This document shows, one piece after another, positions 1-6,368 of a stretch of 7,187 bases of DNA (its first letter is position 1; the number at the start of each line of letters is the position of its first letter). Under the pieces are notes generated by a model. That model ran no database searches. It was not told the DNA's origin and was given only the letters and a program-made list of their open reading frames with translations. A program made the translations under genes and the position numbers. Origin of the DNA: Flavobacteriales bacterium. GTDB lineage: Bacteria > Bacteroidota > Bacteroidia > Flavobacteriales_D > Parvicellaceae. Location of the stretch: positions 1-7,187 of the forward strand of contig WFNC01000037.1 in the NCBI GenBank assembly GCA_015488785.1. The letters run 5' to 3'.

Positions 1-1
1 A

Positions 2-142
2 ACTAAGAGTGGACGACCTTGGAAGATTGTTTATACTGAAAAATATAAATCTAAGTCTGATGCTATAAAAAGAGAATTATATCTCAAGCGTATGAAATCA
101 CGAGTTTATATAGAAAGTTTAATTGATAAAGTTCAGAAATAG
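2..142 (+). CDS. GIY-YIG nuclease, C-terminal fragment (5' end outside window)
   Basis: This is the last 46 codons and TAG stop of a small single-domain GIY-YIG endonuclease of the UvrC N-terminal/Slx1-like type; the GIY and YIG motifs lie before the window. The visible part has the typical family ending: a TKSGRPWKIVY strand, then a helix with DAIKREL, where Glu25 of the fragment matches the conserved metal-binding glutamate, and the closing MKSRVYIESLI segment. Family members cut DNA with a single catalytic metal; a cellular role for these small bacterial versions is mostly not established. The oddity is the 3' end: the last codons and the stop lie inside a tRNA-like structure (122-195), so the C-terminal residues DKVQK appear to come from a decayed tRNA 5' half. 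Family assignment is fairly sure; function is not. Confidence 0.8.
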   Translation, partial: TKSGRPWKIVYTEKYKSKSDAIKRELYLKRMKSRVYIESLIDKVQK

Positions 143-195
143 AGCGTCCCGATTAAAAATCGGGAAGGTCGGCAGTTCAAACCTGCCTCTCGCTA
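122..195 (+). other. tRNA-like remnant overlapping the GIY-YIG 3' end
   Basis: The stretch can be laid out as a tRNA cloverleaf. The T arm is perfect: GGCAG (171-175), loop TTCAAAC, CTGCC (183-187). The variable region is AGGTC (166-170). The anticodon stem is TCCCG (147-151) with CGGGA (161-165), but its loop is 9 nt, or 7 nt if the A-T pair closes it. The D stem is GTTC (131-134) with GAGC (142-145), including one G.T wobble, and the loop lacks the usual GG. The acceptor 3' strand is TCTCGCT plus A195; the opposing ATTGATA (122-128) pairs at only five of seven positions, one a wobble. The 3' half is therefore well kept and the 5' half, which is also coding, is eroded. An anticodon AAA would be unusual, so I read this as a remnant or tRNA mimic and not a working tRNA. 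Confidence 0.6.
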
Positions 196-206
196 CATTG
201 ACAGTC

Positions 207-234
207 AAACCCTTAGATAAATCTAGGTTTTTTT
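207..234 (+). terminator. Intrinsic terminator after the GIY-YIG/tRNA-like unit
   Basis: The hairpin pairs AAACC (207-211) plus TAGA (214-217) with TCTA (222-225) plus GGTTT (226-230). It has a two-base bulge (CT) on the 5' arm and a TAAA loop, and runs straight into a T tract that reaches position 234. It lies 12 nt beyond the tRNA-like 3' end, so it probably ends the rightward transcript carrying both. It could also slow leftward transcripts, but a U tract exists only in the + direction. Confidence 0.65.
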
Positions 235-396
235 ATGTCTGCTAATACACATAAAAATACATACTTTTGGGTATTTATATCCTAAATAATGACTCTAAAT
301 GAAAATTAGGTTGGAATAAATCCCTTTGGCTTCCTTCAAAAAGCAAAAAAAGGATTCATTGATAATTCAATATTCGATATGCAGAATCAACTTCTA
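235..396. other. Intergenic spacer between convergent units
   Basis: This short AT-rich spacer separates the rightward GIY-YIG/tRNA-like unit from the leftward kinase/DUF3037 unit. I find no convincing ORF. An ATG just after the T tract at 235 opens a reading frame of only about 16 codons without GIY-YIG motifs, so no second nuclease copy follows here. The leftward terminator candidate lies in its right half. Confidence 0.5.
345..388 (-). terminator. Probable terminator of the leftward kinase/DUF3037 operon
   Basis: Read on the - strand just past the DUF3037 stop, GATTC (388-384) pairs with GAATC (357-353). Inside are two short hairpins: ATAT-CGA-ATAT and ATTGA-ATTA-TCAAT (371-358); the two overlap slightly, so they may be alternatives. 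The outer stem is followed after one base by seven T residues (351-345 on the + strand these are A). Position and T run fit intrinsic termination. The stems are AT-rich and weak, so confidence is moderate. Confidence 0.45.
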
Positions 397-1233
397 TTAT
401 ATAAGAGGAACTACACCATGTTTCTTAGCGTAATCAGAAATTCTTTCCGACTCTAGATAGTCGACATACTCAAAACCTTTTGCTTCTCTAAAATTGTTCC
501 ATACTCGATGAAGAACATCATTTGATTTACTTGGCTCAGACGAAATAATAAATTGTTTTGCATTTGGAAGCGCCCTATTTATATGAATTAAATTTGCAAT
601 ACCTAATTCCACAGACCTTAAGTTTTTACTCATATCAATGGTGTTAGCAAAGACTTCAACCTCATTTTTCCCCATTAAATCAACTTTAATCGGCATCAAT
701 AAGTCTTTGTATTGTAAAGAACTTATTTCTTTACTTATACTAAAGTATTCTGATACTTTGGGATAAAAAGTCTTTTTGAATTTCTCAATCTCATTCTCTG
801 GCTTTTTTTTCTGTACAATAAAATCATATTCACTTATTAGTTTCTCAAAAAGCTTTAAAAACAATTTCTTCGAATAGTCAAGGCTAATAAATGTGGGTTT
901 AGAAAATGATATGACATTATTATTATAATTACTTAAATAATTAAAGTAACTAATATTGAAAACATCTGATTTATCATCAATATCCAATTCCAATACTCTT
1001 TGAATATTGTTTCTTTTTCTCTTATTATTTGCAATAGAATTCTCTATTAATTTCAAGGAAGTCTTAACTCCATTAAAAAAATTAGTAGAAACCAATTTCT
1101 TTACAATCTGTAATTTATTCTCTGAGACTAAAAATGAAACTTGACTATCATTAATCATAATTAATCCAATTGACAATTTTTCGTCAATTTCTGGTCGAAT
1201 AACAACCGATAGTATAGTATAAAAAGTTTTCAT
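397..1233 (-). CDS. DUF3037-type protein paired with HipA-like kinase
   Basis: A 278-aa protein whose N-terminus (residues 4-40, FYTILSVVIRPEIDEKLSIGL onward in part) resembles the opening of DUF3037 proteins, which typically start with a Y-S-I-L-like strand, an acidic turn and a 'hNhGhhh' strand. The centre (about 50-160) is lysine- and asparagine-rich and probably helical. The C-terminal part (175-278) is better ordered, with alternating strands such as VEVFANTID and AKQFIIS. I see no signal peptide, membrane segment or known catalytic motif, so it is probably cytoplasmic. It starts 6 nt after the HipA-like gene's stop, which implies one transcript, and DUF3037 genes commonly neighbour kinases of this type. 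That suggests a partner, substrate or regulator of the kinase, but the role is inferred. The very low GC of the coding sequence (8 of 60 bases in 901-960) suggests recent transfer or relaxed composition. Confidence 0.7.
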   Translation of the reverse strand: MKTFYTILSVVIRPEIDEKLSIGLIMINDSQVSFLVSENKLQIVKKLVSTNFFNGVKTSLKLIENSIANNKRKRNNIQRVLELDIDDKSDVFNISYFNYLSNYNNNVISFSKPTFISLDYSKKLFLKLFEKLISEYDFIVQKKKPENEIEKFKKTFYPKVSEYFSISKEISSLQYKDLLMPIKVDLMGKNEVEVFANTIDMSKNLRSVELGIANLIHINRALPNAKQFIISSEPSKSNDVLHRVWNNFREAKGFEYVDYLESERISDYAKKHGVVPLI

Positions 1234-1239
1234 GGTATC

Positions 1240-2052
1240 TTATTTAATTGATTGAATAAAAAGTGAAAATTCCGCAAATACTGTATCAATCCAATCTTTA
1301 TTAAACAGTTCTTGCAATAGGGTATTCTTTTCTTTCTCTATGTTAACCAACCAATCATCAGGTACTTCTTTTAAGATTTGATTTAATTCTTCTTCACACT
1401 TTCGAATGCAAAAATAGTATTCTTCTTGGACTTTAGGTAAATAATCTATTTTTCTTAACTCTTTTTTTGAAAATAAGTTATTTGTCATAGGTGTATCTAA
1501 CAAACTTTCTTCGCGAGAAATTAATTCCAAACCCCTATCAATACTACCTGTATTAAAAATCATTTCATGATCTATTGGGACAAACCTGTTTGAGTCTTCC
1601 ACATCATATAAAAGATTAAAATTGCCATAGTATCTATCCTCATTCGATATCCATAAGTCAAATAGGGCAACCTTAAGAAAGTCAAATTTATTTTCAAATG
1701 CTTTTTTTTGCTTTGGCTCAATAAATGAAGTGAATTTATCAAGCTCCTTAAAATTCTTACTAAACTTCGACCCAAAACAAGTTGTCCTAAAAAATGAAGG
1801 CTGTAGATGTTGAGATACTGTTAGATGTTCGTTCTTGATATTAACAAAAGTGAAATCCGGTACATTTAGTCCCCATATTTTTATAAAGCTTGCTCCTATA
1901 TACTCCCTAAATAGTTTGCTCGCCATTGAGCCATTTGCAACATTATATTTACAAACATATTCTTCAAAATCATCACAAAGCACCCTTACAGGCTTACTAC
2001 CCTTTGAGTTATACACCTTATTGATTTGTGAAATAGATTCAACATATCTCAT
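1240..2052 (-). CDS. HipA-like protein kinase (stand-alone, HipA_2-type)
   Basis: A 270-aa protein with the compact HipA-related kinase layout. Residues 30-70 hold the nucleotide-binding half: EEYVCKYNVANG with the candidate ATP-contacting Lys35, then a helix with Glu50 and the strand GLNVPDFTFVNI. Residues 128-165 hold the catalytic centre: the ALFDLWISNEDR helix with Asp139-Arg140, Asn144 in YYGNF, and the metal-binding Asp161 in FVPIDHEM. These match the D...N...D set of HipA kinases. It lacks the extra N-terminal subdomain of E. coli HipA (about 440 aa), and no HipB-like DNA-binding gene is next to it, so it is not a classic hipBA pair. It probably phosphorylates a protein on Ser/Thr; the substrate is unknown. 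It is the first gene of a unit with the DUF3037 protein. The ATG at 2052 has only an AT-rich leader and no Shine-Dalgarno, as is normal in Bacteroidota. Confidence 0.8.
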   Translation of the reverse strand: MRYVESISQINKVYNSKGSKPVRVLCDDFEEYVCKYNVANGSMASKLFREYIGASFIKIWGLNVPDFTFVNIKNEHLTVSQHLQPSFFRTTCFGSKFSKNFKELDKFTSFIEPKQKKAFENKFDFLKVALFDLWISNEDRYYGNFNLLYDVEDSNRFVPIDHEMIFNTGSIDRGLELISREESLLDTPMTNNLFSKKELRKIDYLPKVQEEYYFCIRKCEEELNQILKEVPDDWLVNIEKEKNTLLQELFNKDWIDTVFAEFSLFIQSIK

Positions 2053-2066
2053 AATACATAGTTTAT

Positions 2067-2177
2067 TTATTCTGCAATTTCTGCATATTTGTCTTTTCCA
2101 GTTGTATAAAATTCAACAACCATTTCTATTCTATATCTCGACAACCCATATTCAACTCTATTTTTAAGTTTACTCAA
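2067..2177 (-). CDS. Possible small ORF or gene remnant upstream of the kinase
   Basis: An open frame on the kinase strand ends with TAA at 2069-2067, 14 nt before the kinase ATG. From a TTG at 2177 it encodes 36 aa (LSKLKNRVEYGLSRYRIEMV and on); an internal ATG at 2123 would give only 18 aa. The composition looks protein-like, with alternating charged and hydrophobic residues, and the frame stays open upstream to a stop just before codon GAA at about 2202. There is no ATG start for the longer form and no clear ribosome binding site. It could be a small leader protein or antitoxin-like peptide, the 3' remnant of a lost gene, or chance. I do not recognise a family. Confidence 0.25.
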   Translation of the reverse strand: MSKLKNRVEYGLSRYRIEMVVEFYTTGKDKYAEIAE

Positions 2178-2214
2178 ACAACATTCTTTATAATCTTGTA
2201 ATTCTTATATTGAA

Positions 2215-2233
2215 AAGCTCATTACGTTAATGA
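2215..2233 (-). terminator. Short inverted repeat downstream of hsdR: weak terminator or operator
   Basis: TCATTA (2219-2224) and TAATGA (2228-2233) form a perfect 6-bp inverted repeat around CGT. On the - strand it is followed by GC and then TTTT, so it could end hsdR transcription, though the stem is weak and the T run short. It lies upstream of the kinase gene, so it could equally be an operator. A second imperfect repeat, GAGTA...TACTC (2253-2273), lies nearer to the hsdR stop. Confidence 0.25.
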
Positions 2234-2276
2234 AAATATTGTTTATATAACCGAGTATTGATGAATATTACTCACG

Positions 2277-5200
2277 CTACCCCACCAAAGGCCAATCCAT
2301 ATACTGTCCCTCGGCTTGTTCTATCACTTCTTTTAGTATTTTATCCAGAGAGGAAAAAGGAACCTTTCCTTTAAGTTCTTTCTTTACTGCTAAGCGAATG
2401 GCTGCTCGGGCATTTTCTTTCTTTGTCCAATCGAGTTGGAGATTTTTCTTTACCGAGGCTACTACTTTATGTACCAAATCTTGAATTGGACCTTTTACAT
2501 TGAGTAGTTTTTCGTTGGAAGCTAAGAGGTCATAAAAGGCTAGTTCATCTTCGGATAATCCCAGTTCCTTTGTTCGTTTATCCTCCTGTTTGAATTCCGC
2601 TGCCATATCAAGGATATGTTTTATCGTAGCAATGGAGTCAATGCTGTTTTTATGATATCTGCTAAGGACATCTTCCAACTCATCTTTTAGTTTTCTGGCC
2701 TTTTTAATATTTCTCGACATTCTAACCTTAAGCTCATCATTTATGATACGCCTCAAAAGTTCTATCTTAATATTTTCTTCTCCTTTTTCTTTTACAATAG
2801 CTTGGAATCTGTCGTCAATAATGGAGATATCAATATTATCTAAATCATACATATCTGCTAAATCAACAATCGATTGCGATTCAATAGATTTGCTTATTAG
2901 GTCTTTAATGCGGTCGTTTTTCTGGCGTTGAGGACCAGGAGGACTTTTTATTTTCCTAATTACTTGTCGGATTTTTTGAATAACAGCAACTTCTTCTTGA
3001 ATTACCCAAATGCGTTTGTCGGAATTGGTCATTGCCACCAGCTCCGTTAATTTACGTTCTTCCAGTAGAAACTTATCAGTAATGGCATCCGTTTTCAATA
3101 AATCGTTTACCAAGCCATTAGACCATTTTAACTTATCAATGGATGATAAGGAATTAATTACCTCAATATCAAAATTACCCATTAAATCCTTAGTATCAGC
3201 AAATTGCAAAAGACATAATTCAACTGCTGCATCAATATCAATTGTAGGTTTCCCTTTTCCACCGCCACCAGTATATTTTTTAGTTGCTGTGGCAAGAAAA
3301 TCAGAAATACCAATAAAGTCAACCACTAAACCATTGGGTTTATCTTCAAATATTCTATTTACCCTCGCTATGGCTTGCATCAGATTATGCCCCTTCATTA
3401 TTTTGTCGGTGTACATGGTGTGCACACAAGGCGCATCAAAACCAGTAAGCCACATATCTCTTACAATCACAATTTTTAACGGGTCATCAGGATTTCGGAA
3501 ACGTTTCTTTATAGCTTCCATACTGTCTTTGGTACGTATATGTGGATTCCACTCTTTGGGGTCTTTGCTAATATTGCCGGTCATAATTACTGCCGTTTCC
3601 GGACATTCTTCCAATGCAGTAATGGCATCATACATTTTGACGCAATTTTTACGACTCATACATACAATCATGGCTTTCCCATCAAGTGATGCAGTGCGCG
3701 CATTGAAATGGTCTAAAATATCTGCTGATACTCGCTTTACTCGGTCAACAGCACCAGCGGCATCTTCTATTGCAGCCCAAACTGTATGATTGGCTTCTTC
3801 TTCGTCTTCCTCTATTTTGTCTAGCTCCTTTACAAACTTTGCCTTAATATTTAATGGAACCATTTTGGGTTCATAATAAATGGGTACAGTAGCACCATCT
3901 TCTACGGCTTGCTTGATATCATAAGTGTGAATTGTATCTCCAAATACCAATTCGGTATCTGCGCCCTTGCCATCAACAGGGGTTCCTGTGAAACCAAGAA
4001 AAGAAGCGTTAGGAAGTGCTTTTCTTAAATTTTGAGCAAAACCTCCGTCCTTAAATCCGTATTGAGTTCGGTGTGCTTCATCTGCCATTACTATTAAGTT
4101 ATATCGTTCGGACAGAACAGGATGAGCAATTTCTTTTCCTAGCTCCAACTCTTTTAATCGGAATTTCTCTATGGTAGTAAAAATCACGCCACCACCATCT
4201 GTGCTTAGCAAGCTTCGCAATTCATCGGTGGTTTCTGCATGTTGTACATCACCCACAAGGTCTTTACAAAGTACAAAATTCTCATAGAGCTGCTGATCCA
4301 AATCGGAGCGATCTACCTGGATAACAATAGTAGGGTTCTTCATTTCGGGCAAGGAACGTAAAATCCCTGTTAGCATGGCCATGGAAATACTTTTGCCTGA
4401 ACCTTGGGTATGCCAAATTACACCCAGTCTGCCATCACCTTGTGGCTTTATGTTTTTTAGAGCACTTTGAACCGCTTTATTAACTCCCCAAAACTGATGG
4501 TATTTTGCGCCTTTCTTTATTATTTTGCCATTATGGTCTTCATGAAAAATAAAGTTTTTTAAGTAATTCAATAATATTTCCTTTGGAAACAAACCTTTGA
4601 GTAATGTTTCCAATTGCAAGTCTTTATGCTGTTCGGTATCATCTCCTTTAAGACTTTTCCATGGAGCAAACCACTCCAATGCAGAATTATACATTCCATG
4701 AAAGGCTTCCATTCCATCGGAGATAATAGTGAGGGCGTTATAATCAAAAAGCTGAGGTATATCTAATACATAATGTCCAATTTGACGGTGAGCATTATCC
4801 ACGCCCACTTCTTGGTCAAACATATTCTTAAATTCAAAAACGATGATAGGCAAGCCATTGATAAAAATTAGCAAATCGGTACGACGAGTATTTTTGCCAA
4901 TGATGGTAACTTCATCAGAACAAATAAAGCTGTTTTTATTGGGCTCTTTATAATTTATTGGATAAATATGTTTTGCGTTTTCTTTACCATAAGCATCTTT
5001 CCACGAAACTGAAATCCCTTGTGTCATTTTACGATGAAAATCACGGTTGCGATAATCCAAATCCATACCTTCCTGATGGGTAAAGATAGCCATGGCTTCG
5101 TTAATAGCAGTGGTAGGAACGTCGGAATAGGTGGATTCTAAAAAAGAACGCAGCTCATCTTCAAGCACAACTTTTTTAAGCTCACGTTTTAGCAAATTTC

Positions 5201-5279
5201 CTTCAATATGCTTATAACCCATCTCTTGCAGCAGTTCTATGGCCGCATTCTGAACCGTAACTTCAATCATTTCTGTCAT
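2277..5279 (-). CDS. hsdR: Type I restriction enzyme R subunit (HsdR)
   Basis: This 1000-aa motor and nuclease subunit of a type I restriction enzyme joins HsdM and HsdS, moves along DNA using ATP, and cuts unmodified DNA far from the recognition site. The nuclease domain (about 1-260) has the PD-(D/E)XK residues Asp135, Glu149 and Lys151, and a QxxxY motif at Gln166-Tyr170. The SF2 helicase domains follow: Walker A TQGSGKS (291-297), DEAH (400-403), motif III GFTGTP (429-434), motif V around 606-617 (LTGFDAP) and motif VI QAIARVNR (635-642). The C-terminal 300 residues are helical and charged, as usual for the part that docks on the methylase core. Length is in the normal range and every motif is intact, so it is probably active. 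It follows the 346-aa gene by 10 nt. The ATG at 5279 is favoured by that spacing; ATG 5270 is an alternative. Confidence 0.96.
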   Translation of the reverse strand: MTEMIEVTVQNAAIELLQEMGYKHIEGNLLKRELKKVVLEDELRSFLESTYSDVPTTAINEAMAIFTHQEGMDLDYRNRDFHRKMTQGISVSWKDAYGKENAKHIYPINYKEPNKNSFICSDEVTIIGKNTRRTDLLIFINGLPIIVFEFKNMFDQEVGVDNAHRQIGHYVLDIPQLFDYNALTIISDGMEAFHGMYNSALEWFAPWKSLKGDDTEQHKDLQLETLLKGLFPKEILLNYLKNFIFHEDHNGKIIKKGAKYHQFWGVNKAVQSALKNIKPQGDGRLGVIWHTQGSGKSISMAMLTGILRSLPEMKNPTIVIQVDRSDLDQQLYENFVLCKDLVGDVQHAETTDELRSLLSTDGGGVIFTTIEKFRLKELELGKEIAHPVLSERYNLIVMADEAHRTQYGFKDGGFAQNLRKALPNASFLGFTGTPVDGKGADTELVFGDTIHTYDIKQAVEDGATVPIYYEPKMVPLNIKAKFVKELDKIEEDEEEANHTVWAAIEDAAGAVDRVKRVSADILDHFNARTASLDGKAMIVCMSRKNCVKMYDAITALEECPETAVIMTGNISKDPKEWNPHIRTKDSMEAIKKRFRNPDDPLKIVIVRDMWLTGFDAPCVHTMYTDKIMKGHNLMQAIARVNRIFEDKPNGLVVDFIGISDFLATATKKYTGGGGKGKPTIDIDAAVELCLLQFADTKDLMGNFDIEVINSLSSIDKLKWSNGLVNDLLKTDAITDKFLLEERKLTELVAMTNSDKRIWVIQEEVAVIQKIRQVIRKIKSPPGPQRQKNDRIKDLISKSIESQSIVDLADMYDLDNIDISIIDDRFQAIVKEKGEENIKIELLRRIINDELKVRMSRNIKKARKLKDELEDVLSRYHKNSIDSIATIKHILDMAAEFKQEDKRTKELGLSEDELAFYDLLASNEKLLNVKGPIQDLVHKVVASVKKNLQLDWTKKENARAAIRLAVKKELKGKVPFSSLDKILKEVIEQAEGQYMDWPLVG

Positions 5280-5289
5280 GCTACATTCT

Positions 5290-6330
5290 TTAACTATTTT
5301 TATTACCCATTTTTAATGCCATTTCTATAAATGTCCCCACAGTTTTTCCTAATACTGCCATTCCCGCCTCGTGTACATCTTCAAGTTTATATCTGCCTTT
5401 TGCAGCACCATTCAATGCATAATCAAATCCATCAATAGAAACTATACACCAATGCTTTTGCCTACACTCAATCACTATTTGATTGGAGTAAAAAGGCCAT
5501 TCTCCATTAAAATCTGCTTTATTAACTAATTTGCTTTTATACTCTTTATTTATAAACCTTTGGTATTTGTCAAAGATAGTCCTTTTATGAGGCTTATATT
5601 TTCGTTGAGTATATCTAGTAGTGTTTTTCCTATAATCTTTAGTTCCTAGCTCAGAGTCTTCAATTAAAAGGAAGTCATATATGCCAGAAGAATACTGTTG
5701 AGCCATATCTCCCAGTCTTCCTAGTGTAAATTGTCGTGATAAAGCACGTGTGAACATTTCAAGTTGTTTGATTATTTTTTGAGTAATAATCCTTGAAACT
5801 TCATCACTAGATTCAAAATTATTTATTTTTTCTAAAAGTTTTTTATCTCCAAGAATAAAACTCAATTCATATTCTTCCCACAAAGCTTTTACATCAATGC
5901 CTGGATTAATTTCGCCTGTAACTACATTCAAATTGTAATACCTTGCGAACTTGCCAAATTCAGATAATAGACTTATCAATTTATCCAAATCTTTATCTGT
6001 TTTTAAGAAAGATAAATCATCTGATAAAGCTTTTGAATTTTCTTGAAAATAGTTATCTGTAATGTGATTTTTAAGCTTTAGTAAATCATGTTTTAGTTTT
6101 TTTCTAAAAAGTTCAGGTTCAGGAAATTTATTAAATTTTTCAATATGCCCAAAACAAATATAGCACTTCATTAATCTTTCAAAACCACTAGAAATCAACT
6201 GAAATGGTAAATAATAGAAATCATTAGACATATCAAGGTTCTGATACTCTCCAAAGCCTAACTTAATAAGCTTTATGGAAGTGTCCAGTTCCTCTTTTAA
6301 TAATACCTTTCTAATCATTTCGTCTTGCAT
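5290..6330 (-). CDS. Unrecognised 346-aa protein in the type I R-M operon, HEPN-like N-terminus
   Basis: I do not recognise a named family. Residues 36-135 resemble a HEPN-type helical bundle: a long helix with LPFQLISSGFERLMKCYICF, then RKKLKHDLLKL (76-86), which recalls the conserved '(G)HDL..L' segment and contains an R-x4-H spacing (Arg76, His81), and later the helix end FGKFARYYN (125-133). Many HEPN proteins are RNases that use an R-x4-6-H pair, but here the pair is only a candidate. The middle (about 230-270) is strongly basic (Lys, Arg, Tyr), as if binding nucleic acid. The C-terminal part (278-346) has strands and a closing helix. No membrane segment or signal is seen. It sits 38 nt after hsdS and 10 nt before hsdR, so it is almost certainly cotranscribed with them. 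This slot in type I operons often holds accessory toxins or regulators. Coding is sure; function is not. Confidence 0.75.
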   Translation of the reverse strand: MQDEMIRKVLLKEELDTSIKLIKLGFGEYQNLDMSNDFYYLPFQLISSGFERLMKCYICFGHIEKFNKFPEPELFRKKLKHDLLKLKNHITDNYFQENSKALSDDLSFLKTDKDLDKLISLLSEFGKFARYYNLNVVTGEINPGIDVKALWEEYELSFILGDKKLLEKINNFESSDEVSRIITQKIIKQLEMFTRALSRQFTLGRLGDMAQQYSSGIYDFLLIEDSELGTKDYRKNTTRYTQRKYKPHKRTIFDKYQRFINKEYKSKLVNKADFNGEWPFYSNQIVIECRQKHWCIVSIDGFDYALNGAAKGRYKLEDVHEAGMAVLGKTVGTFIEMALKMGNKNS

Positions 6331-6368
6331 ATTATATTCAGTCTAAATTGCTTATTTGCTATATATCT

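Noticed and set aside
122..195. A functional tRNA with anticodon AAA
   Set aside because: The acceptor stem has two mismatches, the D loop lacks GG, the anticodon loop is the wrong size and bacteria rarely use this anticodon.
262..269. TACTTTTG, a match to the Bacteroidota -7 promoter consensus TAnnTTTG on the + strand
   Set aside because: No -33 TTG-type box stands at the right distance and no rightward gene follows; it would only drive antisense RNA into the DUF3037 gene.
1572..1775. A 67-codon frame on the - strand
   Set aside because: It lies wholly inside the kinase gene in another frame and covers the region coding for its catalytic motifs.
1835..2167. A 110-codon open frame on the + strand
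   Set aside because: It overlaps the start of the HipA-like kinase gene on the opposite strand, has a low-complexity Leu/Ile/Ser/Thr translation and no recognisable motif.
2743..2931. A 62-codon open frame on the + strand
   Set aside because: It is antisense to the C-terminal part of hsdR and has no feature of its own.
3010..3789. A 259-codon open frame on the + strand
   Set aside because: It is antisense to the helicase core of hsdR, which carries all its motifs; the + strand translation is Ser/Leu-rich and shows no domain.
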